Shown: one piece after another, positions 1-6,848 of the stretch
Numbering within the stretch: the first letter of the stretch is position 1
Layout of the letters: each line of letters opens with the position of its first letter
Origin: Flavobacteriales bacterium UBA5692
GTDB lineage: Bacteria; Bacteroidota; Bacteroidia; Flavobacteriales_D; Sanyastnellaceae
NCBI GenBank assembly: GCA_002420235.1
Contig: DIHQ01000147.1
Location: forward strand, 1 to 8,825
Direction: 5' to 3'
DNA: 8,825 nucleotides
Program-made: the position numbers and the translations under genes
The notes under the pieces: generated by a model
Databases searched by the model: none
Seen by the model: only the letters and a program-made list of their open reading frames with translations
Told to the model about the DNA's origin: nothing

Positions 1-966
1 TCGGCGTCATTCAACCTAAGTCGAGCAAACGACAGTTTGCGACAGAGTTTAGCCCGCTTATCTTCGGGTAAGCGCATCAACTCGCCTGCTGATGATGCAG
101 GTGGATTGGCGGTGGCTTACAAGCTCAACTCGACAATCAACCGCAGTTTTGCGGTGATACAAAATTCGCAGAATGCATTATCGTACCTTCAGGTGCAAGA
201 TGCAGCCCTTGCGACAACGGGTAATATCCTGGACCGGATGGCCGAACTTCGGACCATGGCGCAGGATATCACCAAAAATAGTGGAGACATCGAGAATTAC
301 TCAAAGGAATTCGTCGAACTCCAAAGTCAACTCAGTCAGATCCGTCACGAGAAGTTCAATGGAATCAGCTTGTTTGCGGTTGAAAACGCTAGTGCGAATT
401 CAATCGACGGCACTTCGGCCAGCCAATTATCGATGAGCTCCGGAACCTATGTTGATTCACAAGGAAATACGGTTACCTTCGATAAATTCGCCAGAGAATT
501 GAAGACCCATCCATCCGGAACTTCCGCTAATGGAAGTATCTCACTGAATGTGGTTAATCTTCAATTCGTATTGTCCATCGGTTCCCTCGTGCTCAATACG
601 AACACTACGGGTAACCTGGGAGGACTTGGGATTACCGGAGCCGACACTGGTCTGTCTCAAGTAGGGGATTCGTACCTCATCACTAACATTCTCGATGTTT
701 CCGTGTCGCACTTGACCGAGGCCATTGAGAGGTTGGCAGATGTACGGGCCGAAAATGGGGCTGAGCAAAATCGTATCATGAATTCGATAGAATTGCTTCA
801 AGCCAATGTAACCAACCTTGAAGCAGCTCATGGTCGGATCATGGACGCAGACATCGCATTGGAATCAACTCGATTCGCAAGACAGAATGTCCTGGTCCAG
901 GCAAGTGCCTCGATGACCGCACAAGCAAACCAGTTGACCAATATTGCACTGGCGCTTCTGCAATAG
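1..966 (+). CDS. fliC: Flagellin, 5'-truncated by the window edge
   Basis: Structural subunit of the flagellar filament, exported by the flagellar type III apparatus. Reading frame 1 is open from base 1, and its first residues (SASFNLSRANDSL) line up with residue 13 onward of the flagellin at 6849, so about 12 codons including the start lie outside the window; a TTG at 37 is not the start. Visible in order: N-terminal D0/D1 helices with RLSSGKRIN, DDAGGLAVAYKL, a DRMAELRTMAQDI helix and EKFNGISLF closing D1; a variable middle (about residues 125-215 of the visible part); then the C-terminal return helices with AHGRIMDADIA and SMTAQANQL, ending LALLQ at a TAG. It has no cysteine. Expected full length is about 333 aa. 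Among the three full-type flagellins it is the most distant, especially in the centre. Family assignment is very sure; the symbol is the generic family name. Confidence 0.96.
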   Translation, partial: SASFNLSRANDSLRQSLARLSSGKRINSPADDAGGLAVAYKLNSTINRSFAVIQNSQNALSYLQVQDAALATTGNILDRMAELRTMAQDITKNSGDIENYSKEFVELQSQLSQIRHEKFNGISLFAVENASANSIDGTSASQLSMSSGTYVDSQGNTVTFDKFARELKTHPSGTSANGSISLNVVNLQFVLSIGSLVLNTNTTGNLGGLGITGADTGLSQVGDSYLITNILDVSVSHLTEAIERLADVRAENGAEQNRIMNSIELLQANVTNLEAAHGRIMDADIALESTRFARQNVLVQASASMTAQANQLTNIALALLQ

Positions 967-1050
967 TTCAAAACACACGCAAAGGTCTATCCATGCATCA
1001 ATCTATTCTGGAAACACTTATGAATATCGCAGGCTACCTTTGCTCACTTT

Positions 1051-1091
1051 CACCGAACTCCGCCCCCTCCTATGCGGGCGGGGTTCAGGTG
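1051..1091 (+). terminator. Strong stem-loop after first flagellin (attenuator or weak terminator)
   Basis: GAACTCCGCCC (1055-1065) pairs with GGGCGGGGTTC (1076-1086), 11 bp with one G-U pair and a 10-nt loop. CACC (1051-1054) pairs with GGTG (1088-1091) around a single bulged A, giving about 15 bp in all. The following bases (GAAAGCCTTTCTT) are only partly T-rich, so this is not a textbook intrinsic terminator. It lies 85 nt past the flagellin stop and 62 nt before the next start. It could lower read-through into the long gene downstream or protect the 3' end of the flagellin mRNA. The hairpin is seen directly; the function is inferred. Confidence 0.5.
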
Positions 1092-1140
1092 GAAAGCCTT
1101 TCTTAAAAAACCCTCTCTCAATTTTTCGCAAACTCAAAAA

Positions 1141-1145
1141 AGGAG
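1141..1145 (+). promoter_or_regulatory. Ribosome binding site of the 573-aa flagellin-like gene
   Basis: A full AGGAG lies 8 nt before the ATG at 1154. It decides the start: the same frame is open back to an ATG at 944 inside the upstream flagellin, but the translation of 944-1153 resembles nothing and the family-like N-terminus begins at 1154. Confidence 0.85.
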
Positions 1146-1153
1146 ATTTATCC

Positions 1154-2875
1154 ATGCAACTAACCAACTTCAGTTTTCTCAATGCAAGAAACGAATTCCT
1201 ATCTTCGATCGCCAAGCGTAAGGTTGCTTCAGATCGCATCGAAACCGGAAAAAGACTCGAGCAAACCACCAAGGACCTCGGGTCCATCTCCCACGCTTCA
1301 AAGCAAAAGCTGGAAATGATCAACGACCGGGCATCGATCAATAACCTGAAAAACCTTCGTAGCTTTTTATATGCACAGGAAGTGAGCCTGCATCGTGTAT
1401 ATGAGATGTACGACAAGATCGAACAACTCGCGATCAAGTCGGCTAACCCAATTACGACTGTTGAGGAGAGAAAGGATTACCAGCTGGAATTCGAAGATTA
1501 TCAAAAGCAATTGGAAAATTTAATGAGGAGCAGGTACGAGGGAAAGCTTCTATTTAGCAGTACTGAAAAATGTGGTGATGCAACCAATATAGCCCTCAAG
1601 GAGCTGGATATTTCCGAGACTGCGTATAAGAATGCCAGAAATGGTAATCATATAATTCGCGGACAGACCGAAGATATCGGCTCGCCCTCTGCCCGTGTTT
1701 CCTTTCGGGTAAATTCGGGACCCGCAGGAGATACCTATAGAATATGGATGGGTAATGTTTGCGTATTCAGTGCCGGTCCAGCATTTCAGGGAAATGTTAA
1801 CGGATCAGATAACGACTTGTTCCGAACTCTCCCAGATGGCACATTGGAAGCCAAACAATGGAACGAAAACGCTACGGGAAGCGGTTTTCAAGCCGGCACC
1901 GGTGCTAATACTGATTCACTTGGATCATTCACATACACCTACGACAATGCTTCTGGAGCTCCTGTTACCATCGAAGTCGAAAACGGGGACAACATTCCCG
2001 ATTATTCCGGAAACGGCTGGAGGAATTCAAATTCTGCGGCACAAGGTGATGATGACCTGTTCGTCGTAGAGTTTGGACCAGGTAAAGAAACCACATACCA
2101 AGTATTCCCCGGAGGAAGCAATGACACTGATGGAGACGGGATTCAGGATTGGAATACCTACTCCAACGGGAAGTATGATATCATCGAAACTCAAAATCTT
2201 AATGAATCTTTCGACCGCACCGAAATGACCCTTCAAATCGAAACGAGCACTATTGGGGTGATTTATCCGGAAAACGGTGCAGCAGTGCGAGGTACAACCA
2301 ACGACAGTCTCGATAACGGTGCGGACGTAGACGGAAATGGTCAGATAAACATAAATATGGATGATCGTGAAAACTTTGTCGATCTCCCTGCAAACAATGG
2401 TGTGGTTGTCGATGTGCTACCATATATTCGCGAAGTTCCTATTGACTCGCATGGCAACAAAATTTATCTGGACCCTAAGGGGTTCGAAACTCTTGGAGAT
2501 GGATCGCTTTTACTTCCAGGACTCGCTCAGGAGGTAGTGGATATGATGCGTGGCAATCACAATATGGCGGCTGGAAAGCATTATTTCGGCGAGATGAAAT
2601 GCCTCCTTGAAAGCCGTATGGGAATTCTTGGTTCTGAATATAAACGAGTCGATCAGGAGATTGCAGAACTTGAAGATCAACTTGTCGCAGGAGAAGCCGC
2701 TTATGGTCGGATCTCCGGAGCCGATATGGCGGCGGAAGCCACACAGTTCGCCAAAGCGGCGATCAAATCGGACATGGCTGTTCAGGTTATGAGCAACACT
2801 TCTCGACTTAAAGATGTCCTGATCCCTCTCACCACCGAACACTTTAGGAGTTCCGTACTCAGTGCAGGAATCTGA
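1154..2875 (+). CDS. Long divergent flagellin/hook-junction-like protein with calcium-loop-like insert
   Basis: 573 aa, far longer than the neighbouring flagellins. Residues 1-136 form a D0/D1-like helical N-terminus: SDRIETGKRL sits where flagellins have RLSSGKRI, and SRYEGKLLFSS (126-136) replaces KFNGISLF, the Y.G.LFS form recalling FlgL-type junction proteins. Residues 137-475 are a large mostly beta-like insert (e.g. ARVSFRVNSGPAGDTYRIWMGN), with DTDGDGIQD at 324-332 and DVDGNGQIN at 391-399, which fit DxDGxGxx calcium loops of EF-hand, dockerin or thrombospondin-3 type. Residues 476-573 return to a flagellin C-terminus (AAYGRISGADMAAEA, MAVQVMSN) but continue with KDVLIPLTTEHFR and a short tail beyond the usual end. 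Cysteines at 140, 203 and 483 are unusual for filament proteins. The start is set by AGGAG at 1141; TGA is followed at once by in-frame TAG. Probably exported to the filament or hook-filament junction; the exact role is not known to me. Confidence 0.85.
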   Translation: MQLTNFSFLNARNEFLSSIAKRKVASDRIETGKRLEQTTKDLGSISHASKQKLEMINDRASINNLKNLRSFLYAQEVSLHRVYEMYDKIEQLAIKSANPITTVEERKDYQLEFEDYQKQLENLMRSRYEGKLLFSSTEKCGDATNIALKELDISETAYKNARNGNHIIRGQTEDIGSPSARVSFRVNSGPAGDTYRIWMGNVCVFSAGPAFQGNVNGSDNDLFRTLPDGTLEAKQWNENATGSGFQAGTGANTDSLGSFTYTYDNASGAPVTIEVENGDNIPDYSGNGWRNSNSAAQGDDDLFVVEFGPGKETTYQVFPGGSNDTDGDGIQDWNTYSNGKYDIIETQNLNESFDRTEMTLQIETSTIGVIYPENGAAVRGTTNDSLDNGADVDGNGQININMDDRENFVDLPANNGVVVDVLPYIREVPIDSHGNKIYLDPKGFETLGDGSLLLPGLAQEVVDMMRGNHNMAAGKHYFGEMKCLLESRMGILGSEYKRVDQEIAELEDQLVAGEAAYGRISGADMAAEATQFAKAAIKSDMAVQVMSNTSRLKDVLIPLTTEHFRSSVLSAGI

Positions 2876-2920
2876 TAGATCCTGCGACTAAATCATCGAT
2901 AGAACGAGTCTCACAATAGG

Positions 2921-4948
2921 ATGAAATTTTCTAACAACAGTTTCCAGGATTCCGGGTTTACCTTGATTCAATCAAGAGCCCACAGCCCAGGTGTTGTTCG
3001 ACGGATTTCAAGTGGAATAAAAATACACACCGCATCAATTCCGAGCGATCTGTCCGTTCCACTTGAGTTGCTTCCTGACAAGTACCTATTGAGATTTAAA
3101 ATATCGTATGTTCATCATCTAATCCATGATCTACAAGCGCAACTCTCATCTAATGCTCTATCCAATTCGTTTATACACGAGGCACTTGTTCTAATATTAC
3201 GCTACAATTCCACCACCCGAAATGTTAGGGGGCACGAGGTCGATTTCCCCGAGTTTAGTGAACTCTCCAACCAACTTAAGGTTATAACACGAGAATCTTT
3301 TAATGGGATAATTCTCTTTTCAGGAACTAGTTCAGAGATCGGCTTATATATAGGTACTCTAACCGACCTAAATGCTTTAACTGAACTTGGAAAAACTTAT
3401 TTAACCCTCAGGCATGTTTTTGTTCACGAAAATGGATGCGATTTGTACGAACCAGGCGATCCTACGAAAAATGGCTTTAGGACTTTGCAACAAGACTCTT
3501 TTTCTTCCTTCGGTTCTGAGAAACAAATGACTGCCCTTATCATTGGAGGCAAGATTCCAAAAGGAGACAAACCACTCTTTAAAAACAAAAAACAAAATGC
3601 ATGTTTAAATACAGAAAGTGACACGACTGTTAATTATCTTGCGTGTAGCGATACGGAAAATGCTCCCGATCCGAGGGAAATTGTTCGGAGCGAACTTTAT
3701 GACCATGTGAACCCCAACACCATCATCCTTGATTTCCTGGATATTCAGAAGTTCGAATCCAATCAGCTAACTCCTACCTTGAGAATAAGCGTAAGCCATA
3801 ATCAACTCAACAGTACTGGTTCTACCGATTCATTGGAATGGGGTCCTCACAACTCAGAGAAACCCTGCCCTCGGAACGCAACCAAAGAGGATAGGATTAC
3901 CCACACGCTGCCGGATTCAAGGGTCTTCACCGGTGAATCCATATCGATTGACCTTTCAGTAGGAGAAATTTTCCCAAAAGTAATTTTCACCAATCCTAGA
4001 GCACCTGTTACAAGTTCCGATCCAACTTATGATATGGCGGCTTACATGTTCTATGATCTAGGCCCGCAATTAAACTCCAAAAACAGCATAGACACAGTAT
4101 TCGTCTACAAAAACGGACATTATATTTATGTTGACGAAGAGGGAATCGGATTCTGTGCGAACAATCTAACACAGGAGCTAAACCCGCCCAATGCAGGTTC
4201 CATCATTCAAGCTCGATCAACGAGCATTGCAAATAATGCCAGAAGCAGGCTTTTCGAATCGACGGTCACAATTACAGACGACAATACTTTTGCAGGAGGC
4301 AGGAAAAGACTGGCAGGCGAACCTTACAATATCAGCATCAGTGAGTCACATCCTCTAAAATCAGCTACACATGGCTGGACTCCTGGCCCAGAAAGGATGG
4401 CTTCCACCTCTTCCCCTGAAACATACCTGACTGTAGTCACGGGGGACAATTTGTTAGATCGACTTGAAACCTGCAAGGCAAAAAGTGATTTTCAGGACAA
4501 GGGATCATCTCTTTTCGACCTTCAGAAAATCGGCAATAATCATATTAAAATAACCGGACAGAAATTCGGCGATACCTTTACCCTGAATATCTGGGCGGAT
4601 ACTCCAGCAGGTTATCTAAACGACCTGCAGAATGCCTCTAACATTTCCCAATTTCGGATAGAAAAAACAATCGAATACTTCGATGCAATGCTTACTGAGA
4701 ACGCCTCTGGGCAGTCCAGAATAAAGCACTCACACGCACGACTTCAGAAAGAGATCGTCGCCACGAATTCACCACAAGAAAGGTTGTCGGCTACCTACTA
4801 TCCCCAAGACTCCACGACATTGATGAGGGAGTCGTTAAGCATGCAGATGATAACTCAGGTTATGCCCAAAACTATCTGTATGAAAGACCTTTTAATTCCA
4901 CTTACTACAAACCACCACAGGGGTTCGGTACACAATTTTGGAACCTGA
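2921..4948 (+). CDS. Highly diverged 675-aa flagellin-like protein, paralogue of the gene upstream
   Basis: Starts 45 bases after the preceding stop, same strand. Flagellin ancestry shows in RRISSGIKI (27-35, compare RLSSGKKI), PEFSELSNQLKVITRESFNG (110-129, compare EFLELQSQLSQIRNEKFNG) followed by IILFSG, and a C-terminal helix ending KDLLIPLTTNHHR. The last motif and its tail match the 573-aa gene, and MKFSNNSF resembles that gene's MQLTNFSF, supporting ATG 2921. The rest of D0/D1 is eroded: DDAGGL is lost, and the usual AHGRI.D.D region is only PQERLSATYYPQD. The ~450-residue middle is unlike anything I recognise. Seven cysteines (173, 228, 242, 316, 412, 518, 653) are very odd for a flagellin. 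The only purine run near the start (AGG) abuts the ATG, so translation may be weak or coupled. The long intact frame argues against neutral decay over a long time, but a slowly dying gene cannot be excluded. Confidence 0.72.
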   Translation: MKFSNNSFQDSGFTLIQSRAHSPGVVRRISSGIKIHTASIPSDLSVPLELLPDKYLLRFKISYVHHLIHDLQAQLSSNALSNSFIHEALVLILRYNSTTRNVRGHEVDFPEFSELSNQLKVITRESFNGIILFSGTSSEIGLYIGTLTDLNALTELGKTYLTLRHVFVHENGCDLYEPGDPTKNGFRTLQQDSFSSFGSEKQMTALIIGGKIPKGDKPLFKNKKQNACLNTESDTTVNYLACSDTENAPDPREIVRSELYDHVNPNTIILDFLDIQKFESNQLTPTLRISVSHNQLNSTGSTDSLEWGPHNSEKPCPRNATKEDRITHTLPDSRVFTGESISIDLSVGEIFPKVIFTNPRAPVTSSDPTYDMAAYMFYDLGPQLNSKNSIDTVFVYKNGHYIYVDEEGIGFCANNLTQELNPPNAGSIIQARSTSIANNARSRLFESTVTITDDNTFAGGRKRLAGEPYNISISESHPLKSATHGWTPGPERMASTSSPETYLTVVTGDNLLDRLETCKAKSDFQDKGSSLFDLQKIGNNHIKITGQKFGDTFTLNIWADTPAGYLNDLQNASNISQFRIEKTIEYFDAMLTENASGQSRIKHSHARLQKEIVATNSPQERLSATYYPQDSTTLMRESLSMQMITQVMPKTICMKDLLIPLTTNHHRGSVHNFGT

Positions 4949-5151
4949 GACCATTTACACAACCATTACTACTTTCAAACAACTACCACTTAAAACCAAT
5001 TTTCAACCTGAACCATGATGTAACTCAATAGAAATCAATACAGAATCCTGTACCCATTGTATGAGCATTCCGCTCTTGCAAACCATTCCAGATACATTTT
5101 GGGCAACCATGCCTATCATCACTTATCATTAAAAGACTTACACCAATAAGT
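4949..5151. other. Non-coding stretch upstream of the flagellin relics
   Basis: No convincing gene. It holds a small hairpin (TACAG/CTGTA, 5039-5052), a short MPI-type open frame (ATGCCTATCATC at 5109, stop after seven codons) and a five-base stem (ACTTA/TAAGT, 5136-5151) just before the relic start at 5152. Two blocks (5014-5042 and 5116-5142) recur, degenerate but in the same order, at 8423-8449 and 8607-8633. Confidence 0.5.
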
Positions 5152-5346
5152 ATGCCTATCGCTTTACATTTGAATGCGTGTACCGACACGCTCTCTTACG
5201 CATCCCAGCATGCGGACTACACAGAAATACCCTTTGGCTTTCACCGAAAAGCCAAAGATTGCGTCCACCCTGGTGTCTCAAGTGCAGTCCTCCACCCGAG
5301 TGCTCAGGGTCACTTTAACAATTCTTCTTATGCCAATCGTACTTAA
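5152..5346 (+). pseudogene. Probable relic of a flagellin N-terminus
   Basis: A 64-codon frame starting MPIALHLNACTDTLSYASQ, alignable by eye with the flagellin start MPIVVNSNASATSASFNLS (MPI, N at 8 in both, A, T and S shared). After about 25 residues the similarity ends; GVSSAVLHPSAQGHFNNSS further on might be a scrambled remainder of a C-terminal helix, but that is weak. There is no Shine-Dalgarno sequence, a cysteine sits in the D0 region, and the frame runs past the start of the next mini-flagellin in another frame. Best read as a decayed flagellin copy. A chance frame that happens to begin MPI is the alternative. Confidence 0.4.
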
Positions 5347-5605
5347 TTCAAATGCAAGTGCCTCATCGGCCTCCCTCAGTTTGACCAGAACTGACACATC
5401 GCTCAGGGCAAAACCGCCTTCAGCATACCCTTCTGTCGATGGAATCCTTGGGAATACGGAAGCGGTTCATGGCCGAATCATGGTTGCCGACATAACCGCA
5501 GAATCAACCCGGTTTGCACGAAGCAATGTTCTCGTTCAATCCAGTGCCAGTATGACCGCCCAAGCCAATCAGTTATCGAGCCTGGCGCTCACCCTTATTC
5601 AATGA
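5330..5605 (+). pseudogene. Internally deleted 'mini-flagellin' (D0 ends only)
   Basis: An intact 91-codon frame. Residues 1-26 (MPIVLNSNASASSAS...TSLR) match a flagellin N-terminus and residues about 38-91 (TEAVHGRIMVADI, STRFARSNVLVQ, SMTAQANQLSSLALTLIQ) match the C-terminus. About 225 central residues are missing and replaced by roughly 11 unrelated ones (AKPPSAYPSVD). It therefore keeps the D0 helices and a trace of C-terminal D1, without the D1 core or the variable domain. The same frame is open 52 codons upstream, but the MPIV start at 5330 is the family start. Unlike the two flagellins downstream there is no AAGGA leader (upstream reads CAATTCTTCTT), so expression is doubtful. The C-terminal helix is nearly perfect, so the deletion is recent or the fragment is under selection. 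Pseudogene is preferred; a short expressed peptide is possible. Confidence 0.75.
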
Positions 5606-5670
5606 AACGCAATATGGAGAAAACTATTTACGAAAACCACCCGCTCAGAGTTTTAAATCCCAATGGCGAT

Positions 5671-5723
5671 GTCTTTGGGACTAACTGGAAGGCTTTATTT
5701 ATAGATTCCGAGGTCCCAAAGAC
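5671..5723 (+). other. Long compound hairpin between mini-flagellin and flagellin
   Basis: GTCTTTGGGAC (5671-5681) and GTCCCAAAGAC (5713-5723) are a perfect 11-bp inverted repeat. The 31-nt interior folds further: CT-GGAA (5685-5690) pairs with TTCC-G-AG (5706-5712) with one bulged G, leaving a 15-nt AT-rich loop. No T-tract follows. It lies 66 nt past the mini-flagellin stop and 82 nt before the next flagellin start, so it would be in the 5' leader if transcription starts upstream. The pairing is seen; a role as mRNA 5' stabiliser, regulator or operator is inference. Confidence 0.6.
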
Positions 5724-5785
5724 TCATAAAATTTCACCCCAAAACTCGGTGACGGCAAGGATGTCGTTGCCATTAAACAAAAACT

Positions 5786-5805
5786 AAAATCAAGGAAGAT
5801 TAAAA
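5786..5805 (+). promoter_or_regulatory. Translation leader and ribosome binding site, flagellin copy A
   Basis: AAAATCAAGGAAGATT followed by AAAA and the ATG. AAGGA (5792-5796) is the Shine-Dalgarno core, 9 nt from the start. The 16-base block is identical in front of the flagellin at 6849 and absent from the mini-flagellin at 5330. Confidence 0.8.
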
Positions 5806-6756
5806 ATGCCAATCGTAGTAAACTCAAACGCGAGTGCCACCGCCGCCTCGTTTAACTTATCAAGTGCCAATGACGCTCTCAGGAAGAGCCTGGAGAGGTT
5901 GTCGTCCGGCAAAAAAATCAATAGTTCAGCGGATGATGCCGGGGGTCTGGCCGTCGCATACAAACTGGACTCCAGGATCAATCGTACAAGTGCATTGATC
6001 CAAAATTCACAAAATGCACTATCCTTCTTACAGGTGCAAGACTCTGCTCTATCCACAGTGGGTAGTATTGTCGACCGCATGGCTGAACTTCGGACCATGG
6101 CCCAGGATATCACCAAGAACACCGGAGATATCGAGAATTACACCAAAGAGTTCTTGGAATTACAGTCCCAACTGAGCCAAATCCGCAATGAAAAGTTCAA
6201 CGGTATCAGTTTGTTTGCGGTGAGTGGCAGTACAACCTCAGGGGGCCTCCAGGGGGGCAGTGGATCCTATGTTAATGAAAGTGGCACATCTTTGACGACT
6301 TCCATTTTCAGTCGCACCCTGACCACCCATGTATCTGCGGACAGCACTTTAGGAAGTGTTTCCATTAATGTGGTCAACTTCCAGTTCATGCTCTCTGTTT
6401 CGAGTTCAACCGTTGACCTAGCCGGAATTCATGGAACAACAGGTACCGGATATACAGATAATAGCTTTATTGACGACATCCTTGCAGTAAGCATCAGTGA
6501 TTTCACTGAAATTATCGGCCGGGTTGCCGACATGCGGGCCGAAAACGGAGCTGAGCAGAACAGTATTATGAACACCATAAGTTTACTGCAGAGTAACATG
6601 GTCAACCTTGAGTCCGCACACGGACGTATCATGGATACGGATATAGCCGTCGAGTCTACCCGATTCGCAAGGCATAATATCTTGGTTCAAGCAAGTGCGT
6701 CTATGACGGCACAAGCCAACCAGCTTTCAAGTGTCGCCCTATCCTTAATCGGATGA
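5806..6756 (+). CDS. fliC: Flagellin (tandem copy A)
   Basis: Complete 316-aa filament subunit. Residues 1-137 are the N-terminal D0/D1: ANDALRKSLERLSSGKKIN (21-39), DDAGGLAVAYKLDSRINR (43-60), DRMAELRTMAQDI (90-102), FNGISLF (131-137). Residues 138-215 are a short Ser/Gly/Thr-rich variable part with a beta-like SVSINVVNFQFMLSV. Residues 220-316 return through D1/D0 with AENGAEQNSIMN, AHGRIMDTDIA (271-281) and SMTAQANQLSSVALSLIG at the end. No cysteine. The start is fixed by AAGGA at 5792 and the family N-terminus. It shares about nine in ten residues with the flagellin at 6849 in both terminal regions, while the middle differs in sequence and length. Most likely an abundant filament protein, co-transcribed with or alternating with its neighbour; which one dominates cannot be told from sequence. 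Confidence 0.98.
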   Translation: MPIVVNSNASATAASFNLSSANDALRKSLERLSSGKKINSSADDAGGLAVAYKLDSRINRTSALIQNSQNALSFLQVQDSALSTVGSIVDRMAELRTMAQDITKNTGDIENYTKEFLELQSQLSQIRNEKFNGISLFAVSGSTTSGGLQGGSGSYVNESGTSLTTSIFSRTLTTHVSADSTLGSVSINVVNFQFMLSVSSSTVDLAGIHGTTGTGYTDNSFIDDILAVSISDFTEIIGRVADMRAENGAEQNSIMNTISLLQSNMVNLESAHGRIMDTDIAVESTRFARHNILVQASASMTAQANQLSSVALSLIG

Positions 6757-6783
6757 AGCAAATGAATCGTAAACGAACTTCTG

Positions 6784-6804
6784 CGGCTGGGTGGAACCTA
6801 GCCG
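6784..6804 (+). other. Stem-loop between tandem flagellins
   Basis: CGGCTGGGT (6784-6792) pairs with ACCTAGCCG (6796-6804): 9 bp with one G-U pair and a GGA triloop. No T-tract follows, so it is not an obvious intrinsic terminator. In the 92-nt gap between the two flagellins it could act as a 3' stabiliser of copy A mRNA or a processing site. Confidence 0.55.
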
Positions 6805-6827
6805 ATACCCCGAATACTAAAACAATG

Positions 6828-6848
6828 AAAATCAAGGAAGATTAAAAA
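6828..6848 (+). promoter_or_regulatory. Translation leader and ribosome binding site, flagellin copy B
   Basis: AAAATCAAGGAAGATT, identical to the block at 5786, then AAAAA (one A more than copy A) and the ATG. AAGGA is at 6834-6838, 10 nt before the start. Confidence 0.8.

Noticed and set aside
944..1153. Upstream extension of the 573-aa gene back to an ATG at 944
   Set aside because: It would overlap the end of the first flagellin and run through the hairpin at 1051-1091. The AGGAG at 1141 and the family-like N-terminus support 1154.
1837..1852. Sigma-54-like TGGCACA with GC at the right spacing
   Set aside because: It lies deep inside the coding region of the 573-aa gene, the -12 part reads AAGC rather than TTGC, and no downstream gene starts nearby.
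5174..5329. 52-codon upstream extension of the mini-flagellin
   Set aside because: The translation has no flagellin character, and the MPIV family start at 5330 is clear. A faint C-terminal-helix likeness just before 5330 (VTLTILL) is too short to use.
5602..5787. 61-codon frame overlapping the mini-flagellin stop (ATGA)
   Set aside because: No recognisable product and no ribosome binding site, and its middle is the compound hairpin at 5671-5723, which better explains the sequence.
6770..6808. Possible sigma-28 promoter: GCCGATA at 6801-6807
   Set aside because: The nearest TAAA (6770-6773) is 27 nt away instead of about 15, and GCCG is the right arm of the hairpin at 6784-6804.
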